From an uncultured bacterium (GTDB lineage Bacteria > Cyanobacteriota > Vampirovibrionia > Gastranaerophilales > Gastranaerophilaceae): a stretch of DNA of 64,000 bases. The notes under the pieces were generated by a model, which had not been told where the DNA came from, did not search any database, and worked only from the letters and a program-made list of their open reading frames with translations. The first letter of the stretch is position 1; every line of letters begins with the position of its first letter. Location of the stretch: NCBI GenBank assembly GCA_902462155.1, contig CABQAQ010000002.1:124001-188000 (forward strand), given 5' to 3'. The translations under genes were made by a program, and so were the position numbers. This document shows, one piece after another, positions 54,221-62,621 of this stretch.

Positions 54221-54682
54221 ATGGAGAATCTTAATAATAAAAGTAATGAAAATACAGAAAATGGTCTGGAAAAAAGTAATAGTCCGGATAATTTATTGAA
54301 TAAATATAATTTTGAAAATTTACATTCTTCTATTGAGAAAAGTCATTTAAAAAAATATGTAATTCAAATAGAATCTGAGAACACAGAGTATTTTGATAGT
54401 TTTTCACCAGAGGAACGTTCCGTACTTATTAATAAATTTTTGTTACGTCAACAAGAAGATCTTACATCTCGTGGACGAAATAAAAGACTTATCAGATATA
54501 CAAAACATCTTTTAATAGTTATATTTACCATAATCATAGGATTACCTTTAACTTATTATTTAATTAATGAGTCAGTAAAAATCACAGCACAGAATTATAG
54601 AGAGACGCAGGCAAATTTTGAAAAATTATACAAAAAAAGAGGTGTTACTAAAAAAGACCTCTCAAAACTACGCAGACTTTAG
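54221..54682 (+). CDS. Uncharacterised single-pass membrane protein
   Basis: I do not recognise this 153-residue protein. Two thirds of it is polar and Asn/Glu/Ser-rich. One strong transmembrane helix (HLLIVIFTIIIGLPLTYYLI) lies near residue 110, followed by a short basic helical tail. The layout suggests a cytoplasmic domain with a C-terminal anchor. I choose the ATG at 54221 (AAGGTG just before it); a GTG six bases earlier is possible. It overlaps the next gene by about 40-65 bases. Confidence 0.5.
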   Translation: MENLNNKSNENTENGLEKSNSPDNLLNKYNFENLHSSIEKSHLKKYVIQIESENTEYFDSFSPEERSVLINKFLLRQQEDLTSRGRNKRLIRYTKHLLIVIFTIIIGLPLTYYLINESVKITAQNYRETQANFEKLYKKRGVTKKDLSKLRRL

Positions 54683-55316
54683 ACAAAAAAGCATATTAAA
54701 ATTAAACAATAGACAAAAACACTCATTTATCGGGATTCTATTAAGTCCCGGTTCTTCTATGGATTCTGGAATAGCTTATTTAAATAGAGATAGAGAATTA
54801 TTAAAACTAGATAAATTTTACAAGCTGGAAGACTTGGAAATATCTTTAAAAAATCACTCTGATTTAGAATCCAGTGTTATATTCATATCCATACCTGAAG
54901 ACTATAGCTTAATAGATTCTAAATGGAAGCTTAATGCAAAAAAGACTGTTTTATTTAATATTAATGAACAAAAAAAAGTTAAAGAAAAATGGCTCAATCG
55001 TTATTCAAATAGAGGTACCGAACTTATACGAGAGCTAAAAGAAATGAATTGTGATATTTACCGTTTTGATATTAAATATCTTAAAATGGCTTTTGGTCTT
55101 AATACCATATTCACAAATAGATCTATTCATAATTGCAGGTGTCTTCAGTATATGCTAAAGGATAAATTTGGATTTACAAGCTTATCAAAAAATATGTTAC
55201 CAATAGCTCAACTTGAAGCACTTTTAGGAGCCTTTGCTTCATATTTAATATTCCAAGAAAAATATAATTATAAAGTATTATTTAATTTTAATAATATACC
55301 CGTTATAAGTATTTAG
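54642..55316 (+). CDS. Uncharacterised protein, possibly RNase H-like (DUF429-like)
   Basis: This protein of about 224 residues is not securely assigned. IGILLSPGSSMDSGIAYLNRD with later VIFISIPEDYSL and a helix MLPIAQLEALLGAFASYLIF vaguely fit RNase H-like DUF429 proteins (first strand with an acidic residue, then a late Asp/Glu helix), but the key acids are not all evident. The start is uncertain: GTG at 54642 or TTG at 54618, both inside the preceding gene. Translation is probably coupled. Rny begins 166 bases downstream. Confidence 0.5.
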   Translation: MLLKKTSQNYADFRQKSILKLNNRQKHSFIGILLSPGSSMDSGIAYLNRDRELLKLDKFYKLEDLEISLKNHSDLESSVIFISIPEDYSLIDSKWKLNAKKTVLFNINEQKKVKEKWLNRYSNRGTELIRELKEMNCDIYRFDIKYLKMAFGLNTIFTNRSIHNCRCLQYMLKDKFGFTSLSKNMLPIAQLEALLGAFASYLIFQEKYNYKVLFNFNNIPVISI

Positions 55317-55482
55317 TTTGATTATAAAAAACTTCTTGTTAAATTCATATGGAATGTGATATATTTTTATTATGATGATAAAAAATATAAATTTAAATAT
55401 ATGATGTAATAGAGAATTAAATAATAAAAATTAAATGAATGCTAATTTTACTATTTGAATCATCAGGTCAAGTAGCAGAAGA

Positions 55483-57024
55483 ATGAGGTATGGGACAATA
55501 AATATTATTATAACAATAATTATATTCAGCATAATTATAATAGGATTATTGATTGTAATTTTTCTAAGTACTCAACAACAAAAAAAATTACAGAAAGAAA
55601 TAGATCAGAAATCTAAAGATTTTGTTGAAAAAGAAAAATTATTAAGAAAAGAAGCTATGATAATAGCAAAAGAATCATTAAATTCTGATAGAGAAAAGTT
55701 CAATGAAGAGATTCGTGAACGACGTCAAGAATTATCCAGATTGGAAAATAAATTAAGTAGAAAAGAAGATTCACTCGAAGCAAAAATTCAGTCAAATATA
55801 GATAAGGAATTGAATCTTCAAAAAAAATACGAGGAACTATTAGCTCAAGAAGATAAATTAGCAGAACTTATTCAAAACCAAATACTAGAGCTAGAAAAGT
55901 TAGCCGGTATATCAAGAGAAGAAGCAAAAAAGATATTACTTGATCAGTTAAAACAAGATTTGCAACAAGAAGCAGCAATTTTGATTAAAGAAAACGAACA
56001 AAAAATAAAAGAATCTTCTGAACAATTATCAAGAGAGATATTAACAAGCACAATGCAACGTATAGTAATTGATCAGGTAGTAGAGTCTACTGTATCAGTT
56101 GTAAGTTTACCTTCTGATGAAATGAAAGGTCGAATAATAGGAAGAGAAGGAAGAAACATAAGAGCATTAGAAACTTTAACAGGAGTAGATTTAATTATTG
56201 ATGACACTCCTGAAGCAGTAGTATTATCTTCATTTGATCCAATAAGAAGAGAAATAGCTAAATTAGCTTTAGAAAAATTAATAGCAGACGGCCGTATCCA
56301 TCCGGTAAGGATAGAAGATATGGTAGAAAAAGCAAAAGAAGAGATCGAAGCAAAAATAAAAAAAGAAGGTGAACAAGCTACTTTAGATATGGGTATTATG
56401 AATATCCATAGAGAGCTTATAAAAATTTTAGGCAGACTTTATTATAGAACAAGTTATGGTCAAAATGTATTAATACACTCTTTAGAAGTTGGTCATATAG
56501 CCGGTCTTTTAGCAAAAGAACTCGGAGCTGATGTTAATATTGCTAAAAGAGCAGGTTTATTACACGATATAGGAAAAGCAGTAGATCAAACACAAGAAGG
56601 TACTCATATAGAACTTGGTGTTGAACTCGCTAGAAAATATGGTGAAAAAGAAGCTGTAATACACGCAATAGAAGCACATCACGATGATATTACAGCTAAT
56701 ACGATAGAAGCTGTACTTGTAAAATTAGCTGATACTATCTCGGCCGGTAGACCAGGGTCAAGACGTGATACTTTAGAAATTTATATCAAAAGATTACATA
56801 AACTGGAAGAAATTGCATCTAGTTATGATGGAATCAAACAATCCTTTGCCGTTCAAGCCGGTAGAGAAGTACGTGTAATAGTACAACCGGATAAATTTGA
56901 TGATATTGCAAGCTCTAAATTAGCTAGAGATATTGCTAAACGTATTGAAAATGAACTTGATTATCCGGGTCAGATAAAAGTTACTGTAGTAAGAGAAATA
57001 AGAACAACAGAAATTGCTAAGTAA
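55483..57024 (+). CDS. rny: Ribonuclease Y
   Basis: RNase Y is a membrane-anchored endonuclease that starts mRNA decay. The 513-residue protein has an N-terminal helix (about residues 7-28), a long coiled coil (to about 185), a KH domain with MKGRIIGREGRNIRALETLT, and an HD domain whose metal pair is His361-Asp362 in LLHDIGKAVD. The C-terminus contains the usual QAGREVRVIVQP. The ymdB gene follows at four bases, the common rny-ymdB pairing. Confidence 0.97.
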   Translation: MRYGTINIIITIIIFSIIIIGLLIVIFLSTQQQKKLQKEIDQKSKDFVEKEKLLRKEAMIIAKESLNSDREKFNEEIRERRQELSRLENKLSRKEDSLEAKIQSNIDKELNLQKKYEELLAQEDKLAELIQNQILELEKLAGISREEAKKILLDQLKQDLQQEAAILIKENEQKIKESSEQLSREILTSTMQRIVIDQVVESTVSVVSLPSDEMKGRIIGREGRNIRALETLTGVDLIIDDTPEAVVLSSFDPIRREIAKLALEKLIADGRIHPVRIEDMVEKAKEEIEAKIKKEGEQATLDMGIMNIHRELIKILGRLYYRTSYGQNVLIHSLEVGHIAGLLAKELGADVNIAKRAGLLHDIGKAVDQTQEGTHIELGVELARKYGEKEAVIHAIEAHHDDITANTIEAVLVKLADTISAGRPGSRRDTLEIYIKRLHKLEEIASSYDGIKQSFAVQAGREVRVIVQPDKFDDIASSKLARDIAKRIENELDYPGQIKVTVVREIRTTEIAK

Positions 57025-57028
57025 ATAA

Positions 57029-57934
57029 ATGAACTATGATAATAATAAGAATATCAAAAATATATTATTCCTAGGTGATATTACAGGTCGACTTGGTCGA
57101 CAAGTTTGTAGAGATTTTATTTTATTTCTAAAAAATAATAAAGGTAAATCTGTTTGTGAGTTATTAGAAGAAATTTCTAAAGATAGTAGTGCTATAAAGT
57201 TAAATACAAACCTTGATATTATACCAGATATTGATTTTATAATAGCTAATGGTGAAAATGCCTCAGGTGGTTTTGGTCTTACACAGAAAAACTATAATGA
57301 TCTTATATCTTTTGGTATTAATGCCCTTACTTCGGGGAATCATATATGGGATAAAAAAGATATTTTTTCTTATATTGATGATGCTGATAGACTTATTCGT
57401 CCTATAAATTATCCTGATACTTTACCTGGTATGGGGTATAGAATTTTTGATGTGGCTAATTTTAAATTAGCTATAATATCACTTTTAGGCAGAACTTTTA
57501 TGCCAGTAATTAATTCACCTTTTGAAGTTTTACCTGATATTATTAATAAAATAAAAGAGATTACACCAAATATTTTTATTGATATTCACGCAGAAGCTAC
57601 TGCTGAAAAAATCTGTATGGGACATTGGTTAAGTAATCTTGATATATCCTGCATTGTTGGAACACATACTCATGTTCAAACATCTGATGAAAAAATTATT
57701 AATGGTAAGAGTGCTTATATTACTGATGTAGGGTTCTGTGGGGCTTATGATAGTGTTATTGGAATGTCTTATGAAACTTCTTTACAAAAGCTATCACTTG
57801 GTCTTAACTTAAAACACGAAGTTATAAAATCTGGAATTGGGGAAGCAAATGCTATTATTGTTTCTATTGATATGTCATCCGGAGTAGCTACTTCTATTTC
57901 AAGAATTAATTATTATAAAAATTATAATTTATGA
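57029..57934 (+). CDS. ymdB: YmdB-family metallophosphoesterase
   Basis: YmdB proteins hydrolyse 2',3'-cyclic nucleotides and, in Bacillus, affect motility-biofilm switching. Metal-binding motifs are FLGDITGRLGR, NGENASGGFGL, TSGNHIWDKKDI, DIHAEATAEKICMGHWL and GTHTHVQTSDEKI. The 301-residue length exceeds the usual 265 because of an insert of about 35 residues after the first motif (KNNKGKSVCELLEEISKDSS). It directly follows rny. Confidence 0.92.
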   Translation: MNYDNNKNIKNILFLGDITGRLGRQVCRDFILFLKNNKGKSVCELLEEISKDSSAIKLNTNLDIIPDIDFIIANGENASGGFGLTQKNYNDLISFGINALTSGNHIWDKKDIFSYIDDADRLIRPINYPDTLPGMGYRIFDVANFKLAIISLLGRTFMPVINSPFEVLPDIINKIKEITPNIFIDIHAEATAEKICMGHWLSNLDISCIVGTHTHVQTSDEKIINGKSAYITDVGFCGAYDSVIGMSYETSLQKLSLGLNLKHEVIKSGIGEANAIIVSIDMSSGVATSISRINYYKNYNL

Positions 57935-57966
57935 GGTAAAAATAATGATTAGAGGAAGGTAAAAAA

Positions 57967-58833
57967 GTGAAAATAGATTTACATATCCATACAACTTTTT
58001 CAGATGGATTATTTAGTCCCGAAAAAGTTGTTGATACTGCTATTGCTTTAAACATTGATGTTATTTCAATAACAGATCATGATAATATCTTATCTTTTGA
58101 TATTGCTAATAGGCATTTAAAAAAATTAAAAGAGGAAAATAGTGATATAAATCTTCAGTTAATTCAAGGCGTAGAAATTAATACTATATATAAAGATTAT
58201 GAAGTTCATATTCTTGGGTATTTTATGGATACAGCTAATAGTGAGTTTAAACAACTAATAAAGACTCAGCAGAATGCAAGAATAAAACAGACTAAAGAAA
58301 TTATCCAATTATTGGCTTCAAAAGAGGGGATTTATATAAAATTTGAAGATATAAAAAAACTTGTAGCACCAGGAGGTAGTATAGGCAGACCACATATAGC
58401 TAAAGCTATTACTAATGCTGGAGGTACTCTTAGTATTATTGAAGCTTATAACAAATTTATACATAATAATTCTCCTGTCTATACTCAAAGGAAAACTGTT
58501 TCTCCTTTTGAAGCTGTTGAAATTATTTATGAGGCTGGTGGAATACCTGTTTTTGCTCATCCGTTTGATGTTGATATTGCAGAAACTCTTACTCAAGAAC
58601 TTATGAAAGTTGGGTTAAGAGGTATAGAAGCTTATCACCGTAAACATTCTCCGGCTATGGTAGAGTATTTCTCATCTATTGCTGAAAAATCAGGCTTAAT
58701 TGTAACCGGTGGATCAGATTTCCATGCTCCAAATATTAATAATGGACAAATTATTATGGGAAGAAATTTTGTTCCTGATTGGATATTTAGCGAATTACTT
58801 AATGAAAAAAAACGATTGGATTTAGCTACATGA
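57967..58833 (+). CDS. PHP-domain phosphoesterase (TrpH/RNase AM-like)
   Basis: The 288-residue PHP protein begins DLHIHTTFSDGLFSPEKVV, followed by ISITDHDNI and EINTIYKDYEVHILGYF, the metal ligands of the family. The C-terminal ligands appear in FAHPFDVD and GGSDFHAPN. Relatives are 5'-3' exonucleases or nucleoside 3',5'-bisphosphate phosphatases. The start is GTG at 57967, with GAGGAAGG eight bases upstream. It is in the rny-ymdB run and overlaps the next gene by four bases. Confidence 0.9.
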   Translation: MKIDLHIHTTFSDGLFSPEKVVDTAIALNIDVISITDHDNILSFDIANRHLKKLKEENSDINLQLIQGVEINTIYKDYEVHILGYFMDTANSEFKQLIKTQQNARIKQTKEIIQLLASKEGIYIKFEDIKKLVAPGGSIGRPHIAKAITNAGGTLSIIEAYNKFIHNNSPVYTQRKTVSPFEAVEIIYEAGGIPVFAHPFDVDIAETLTQELMKVGLRGIEAYHRKHSPAMVEYFSSIAEKSGLIVTGGSDFHAPNINNGQIIMGRNFVPDWIFSELLNEKKRLDLAT

Positions 58834-59438
58834 TCTGTAATCTTAAAAAAAAAGCTTTTACTGTCATTGAAATCGTTATTGTAATTTTTATTATAGCTAT
58901 TATTGTATCAATGTCTATACCGTTTTCTTTAACAAATATAAAACAAGCTAAATTAATTAGTCTTTGGCAACGTACTTTAGATGAAGCTAATTATGCTTAT
59001 GATGTTTTTAATTTACAAGAAAATTCATCTTTTGATCAATTACATAAGTTTTTTGAAGCTAATTATATTAGTAGTAAATCAAAACCTAATCTAAAAAATT
59101 ATAAAATAAAATTTCTTGATAATTCTAATATAAGTAAAAACTCAAAATACTTTATTAAAGATTTTTATTTGCTTGAAAATGGTACAATCTTAGGTTATAA
59201 AATAGATAATCCATATTGTAAAGGTGAGCAAATCTGTGGAATTATGATTTTTGACCTTAATGGAGAAGATCAACCAAATAAATTTGGAAAAGATGTTTTT
59301 GGTGTTGAAATATATAGGAAAACTTTATTACCTTTTGGGCATAATCTTTCTCAAGCGGCTTTAAAGCTAGATTGTTCCAGACAATCTAGTGGGGTTTATT
59401 GTTCCGAATATTTTTTATATGCTGGAAAACTAGATTAG
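58830..59438 (+). CDS. Type IV prepilin-like protein
   Basis: This 202-residue protein has a class III (prepilin) signal: KKKAFTVIEIVIVIFIIAII. Cleavage would fall before Phe10, and Glu14 is the invariant Glu at +5. The residue before cleavage is Ala, not the usual Gly, which lowers but does not abolish processing in known cases. The periplasmic part has four cysteines able to form disulfides. No pilus assembly gene is near. It overlaps the PHP gene by ATGA. Confidence 0.8.
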   Translation: MICNLKKKAFTVIEIVIVIFIIAIIVSMSIPFSLTNIKQAKLISLWQRTLDEANYAYDVFNLQENSSFDQLHKFFEANYISSKSKPNLKNYKIKFLDNSNISKNSKYFIKDFYLLENGTILGYKIDNPYCKGEQICGIMIFDLNGEDQPNKFGKDVFGVEIYRKTLLPFGHNLSQAALKLDCSRQSSGVYCSEYFLYAGKLD

Positions 59439-59467
59439 TTTTATTTTTTTAAAGGCTTACTTAAACT

Positions 59468-60442
59468 ATGTTGGAATTAGATTTTTTAAATATCATTAAC
59501 TCAACTTTATCTAACAATTTGCTACTTGGACATGATTGTGCTTATTTATCCGATTTAAATATTGCTATCACTCAAGATAACCTTATTGAAGATGTTCATT
59601 TTTCACTTTCAACTACTAGTGCTTACCAACTTGGAAAAAAATCCATTTCGGTTAATCTTTCTGACTTAGCTGCATTTGGAAGTTCTCCTAAATATATAAG
59701 TATAGGTTTAGCTATTCCTTCTTACATTAATAAAAGTTTTATTTCCAAGTTCTATCAAGGAATTAATCACCAATGTTCTGAATATAATTTACAAGTCACA
59801 GGTGGGGATATCACTTCTTCTAAAGATAAATTATTTATTTCTATTTGTGCTATTGGGGTGCCTATTAATAAAAACTTTTTACCTTTGCGTAATAATTCTA
59901 AGGTTGGTGATATTATTTTAACTACAGGGTATCATGGGTCAAGTGCTTTAGGATTTGCTATCTTAAATAATCAATTGTCAAATAATTATTTTTCAGATGA
60001 AGAAAAGCAAGAATTTATTTTATCTCATTTAGAACCGGAACCACAAATCCAAAAATCCAACATTCTTATGTGTAATATATCTCAACCTATTTCTATGATG
60101 GATTCTTCTGACGGACTAGCTGATGCTCTATTTAAATTAGCTACAAATAGTAATACTTCTTTTATTGTTGATCTTAATAAAGTTCCAATATCAGATAAAC
60201 TTAAAAAACTTAATAATTATATGGATTTTCTTCTTTTTGGAGGTGAAGATTACCAATTAGTTTTTACTGTTTCTAAAGAGGATTTTCATAAATTAGATAA
60301 ACATCTTTTCTTTGAGATAGGTTATGTATCTGATAAAGTTGCAAACTCGCCTGTAATTTTAAAAGATAATGACAAAAATTTTATAATTAATGATAAAATT
60401 TTTAATGAAAGAACATTCAATCACTTTAAGGATTCTATATGA
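59468..60442 (+). CDS. thiL: Thiamine-monophosphate kinase
   Basis: ThiL phosphorylates thiamine monophosphate to thiamine diphosphate. Motifs are LLGHDCAYL (usual GDDAAV, here altered), TQDNLIEDVHFS, SVNLSDLAAFG, VTGGDITSSK, MDSSDGLADALFKL and FGGEDYQLVFTV. Length (324) is typical. It overlaps ispD by four bases (ATGA) and sits 29 bases after the prepilin-like gene. Confidence 0.93.
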   Translation: MLELDFLNIINSTLSNNLLLGHDCAYLSDLNIAITQDNLIEDVHFSLSTTSAYQLGKKSISVNLSDLAAFGSSPKYISIGLAIPSYINKSFISKFYQGINHQCSEYNLQVTGGDITSSKDKLFISICAIGVPINKNFLPLRNNSKVGDIILTTGYHGSSALGFAILNNQLSNNYFSDEEKQEFILSHLEPEPQIQKSNILMCNISQPISMMDSSDGLADALFKLATNSNTSFIVDLNKVPISDKLKKLNNYMDFLLFGGEDYQLVFTVSKEDFHKLDKHLFFEIGYVSDKVANSPVILKDNDKNFIINDKIFNERTFNHFKDSI

Positions 60443-61104
60443 AAATTACAACTATTATTCCAGCCGGTGGCTTATCCACTCGCTTTGGACAAGATAAATT
60501 ATTAGTTAAAATTAATAATAAAGAGATTATTAAATATACTGTAGATAAATTTCTTAATTTCGAGAATATTCAGGAAATTATTATATTAGCTCCTGATCAT
60601 TTAATTGATCAAATGTCTTCTATTTTCAATGATATTTCTAAGGTCAAAGTTATTTTAGGGGGAAGCTCAAGACAAGAATCTGTTTTTAATGGGCTTAAAG
60701 CAGCTAATAATCCTGATTTTGTAATTATTCACGATGGTGCAAGGCCTTTTATTTCCAATGATGTTATTCTTAAAACTCTCAATTTAGCTCTTGAAACTAA
60801 GGCTGCTATTGTCGGTGTTAAAGCTACTGATACCATTAAACTTGTTAATACTGACAATAATCTTATCATTAAAACTATTGATCGAAGTAAACTTTATAAT
60901 ATACAAACACCTCAAATATTCCAATTTAACACTATTTTTCAAGCTCACTTAAAACTTCAACATTTATCTTTTACTGATGATTCTTCTATGCTTGAATATC
61001 TTAACATTCCTGTATTTATCATTGATGGCAATTATGATAATATCAAAATTACTACAAAAAAGGATCTAGCTATTGCTAGATCCCTTCTTGATCCTAATTT
61101 CTGA
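60439..61104 (+). CDS. ispD: 2-C-methyl-D-erythritol 4-phosphate cytidylyltransferase
   Basis: IspD makes CDP-methylerythritol in the MEP pathway, the step before IspE. The CTP-binding motif IIPAGGLSTRFGQDKLLVKI is at the N-terminus, with VIIHDGARPFI and IQTPQIFQF after it. The 221-residue length is normal. It is the last gene of the rny-to-ispD run and converges on the orphan at 61107 with a two-base gap. Confidence 0.95.
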   Translation: MKITTIIPAGGLSTRFGQDKLLVKINNKEIIKYTVDKFLNFENIQEIIILAPDHLIDQMSSIFNDISKVKVILGGSSRQESVFNGLKAANNPDFVIIHDGARPFISNDVILKTLNLALETKAAIVGVKATDTIKLVNTDNNLIIKTIDRSKLYNIQTPQIFQFNTIFQAHLKLQHLSFTDDSSMLEYLNIPVFIIDGNYDNIKITTKKDLAIARSLLDPNF

Positions 61105-61106
61105 TT

Positions 61107-62597
61107 TTATTGATTTAATTTAAATTTTTCTTCTAATTTTTCTTTTAATATTCTTGAGTTTCTAGCAAATATATTATGACTTTCCATATTTGGAATTAAT
61201 ATTTCATTAATAAATTTTTGAGCCTGACCTTTAGTTTTTATACTTTTTGCTGTGTCTAACAGCCCCCTCGTAATAGTGTAAACCCTTTCCGTATCTGTTT
61301 GCTCACTTAATGGAATTTCTCTTGCTTTAATAGCTTGTTTTCTTTCTTCTGCTTTCAATTTTTTTTCTTGTTGTTTTTTAACTCTTTCTTGTTTTCTTTC
61401 TTCTGCTTTCAATTCTCTTTCTTGTTGTTTTTTAACTCTTGCTTGTTTTCTTTCTTCTGCTTTCAATTCTTTTTCTTGTTGTTTTTTAACTCTTGCTTGT
61501 TTCCTTTCTGCAGCTCTTGCCTCTGCTTTTGAGATTACATTGGCATCAATTTGAGTATTTGTTTGAGCTTTTCTTGTTGGTCTTGCTTGGTTAGTAGTTG
61601 TTAGTCTGTCCATCACGTTACCCATTTTAGCCTTTTGCTTATCTATTGCCGCTTCTAAAGACTCCGATTTAACTTGATTTTTTGCTGCTTGTCGAGTTGG
61701 AGAATAATCAAAAATTTCATCTGCATCCTTTTTACCACCAAAAGCTTTTAATTTATGTAATTCGTATTTCCCTGTGCGATCATCCTGCTTAAATATTACA
61801 TCCACCTTGCTTCCATCATCCAATGTTATTCTCGCTGGGTATCCATCTATAGAATATTTTGATCTAAAATAACCACCATCTTGATGTATTGGTGCCATAT
61901 CCATATTAACATCAATACTAGATACACTATGTCCATTCAATTTTTTAACTCCATTGAGATTAGCATTGCCATTGTCTATAGCACCTTTTAAAAGCTCTGA
62001 GGCTTCATTTTCGATTACAGCAATATCCTTTTCTGCTTGTGAATAAGCTTTACCTATATTTGGATCCGTTTCAGGACTATCTAATTTCTGGGTCATTTGA
62101 TCTAGTTCTACATCTTCACCTATACTTGGAGCCGTTTTAGGGCTATCTAATTCCTGGAGCATTTGATCTAGTTCTACATCTCCACCTATACTTGAATCCG
62201 TTTTAGGACTATCTAATTCCTGGAGCATTTGAGCTAGTTCTGCATCTCCACCTATACTTGGATTCTTTTCAGGATTATCTATATATAAATCCTGGAACAG
62301 TTGAGCTATTACATCTCCACTAGCATCATAGTTTTGGGTAAACGTTTCTTGTGCCTCAATAGATGGATTTTTTTGATCTTCTAACCCTAAAAGATCAAAA
62401 GATTCAATATTATTAGAAATACTTTCATTAAACATAGAATTATCAAAAATTTGATTTTTCATCTCTTCAAAACCTTGATCTATAAGTTTGCCAAGTTCAA
62501 CATCTGATTTTGAATTTTGTACCTCTCTTGCCATTCGTGTAGTCTTAGGTTGTATTGTCTTTATACTACTTCTTAAATTTACATTCATTTCTGACAT
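61107..62597 (-). CDS. Repeat-rich orphan protein with a GYP module and coiled coil
   Basis: I do not recognise this 496-residue protein. It has no signal peptide. Residues 113-178 are three tandem 22-residue repeats (GGDVELDQMLQELDSPKT type), preceded by a decayed copy from about 93. Residues 252-283 form the module GYPARITLDDGSKVDVIF followed by GKYELHKL, also found in the next upstream gene. Residues 364-417 are three 18-residue charged repeats (ERKQARVKKQQEKELKAE), surely a helix or coiled coil. A helical C-terminus follows. It is 24 bases downstream of the orphan at 62622. Confidence 0.7.
   Translation of the reverse strand: MSEMNVNLRSSIKTIQPKTTRMAREVQNSKSDVELGKLIDQGFEEMKNQIFDNSMFNESISNNIESFDLLGLEDQKNPSIEAQETFTQNYDASGDVIAQLFQDLYIDNPEKNPSIGGDAELAQMLQELDSPKTDSSIGGDVELDQMLQELDSPKTAPSIGEDVELDQMTQKLDSPETDPNIGKAYSQAEKDIAVIENEASELLKGAIDNGNANLNGVKKLNGHSVSSIDVNMDMAPIHQDGGYFRSKYSIDGYPARITLDDGSKVDVIFKQDDRTGKYELHKLKAFGGKKDADEIFDYSPTRQAAKNQVKSESLEAAIDKQKAKMGNVMDRLTTTNQARPTRKAQTNTQIDANVISKAEARAAERKQARVKKQQEKELKAEERKQARVKKQQERELKAEERKQERVKKQQEKKLKAEERKQAIKAREIPLSEQTDTERVYTITRGLLDTAKSIKTKGQAQKFINEILIPNMESHNIFARNSRILKEKLEEKFKLNQ
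61347..61508 (-). repeat. Three 54-base tandem repeats encoding an 18-residue helix
   Basis: The unit encodes ERKQARVKKQQEKELKAE with small changes. The DNA copies are nearly identical, so the expansion looks recent. Confidence 0.85.
62064..62261 (-). repeat. Three 66-base tandem repeats encoding 22 residues
   Basis: The unit encodes PSIGGDAELAQMLQELDSPKTD, here split as PSIGGD plus AELAQMLQELDSPKTD for copy one; copies two and three differ at a few positions. A decayed fourth copy extends to about 62321. Confidence 0.82.
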
Positions 62598-62621
62598 CTT
62601 ATACCCTCTTTTTATTTTTAT

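Noticed and set aside
61064..61083. GATCTAGC/GCTAGATC hairpin near the ispD end as a terminator
   Set aside because: It lies within the ispD coding sequence and is not followed by a T-run.
61335..61532. Plus-strand Phe/Cys-rich repeat frame
   Set aside because: It is the complement of the three 54-base coiled-coil repeats of the minus-strand orphan.
62064..62261. Regular repeats that might suggest a CRISPR array
   Set aside because: The repeats are contiguous, in frame, 66 bases long and encode a 22-residue protein unit; there are no unique spacers and no cas genes.
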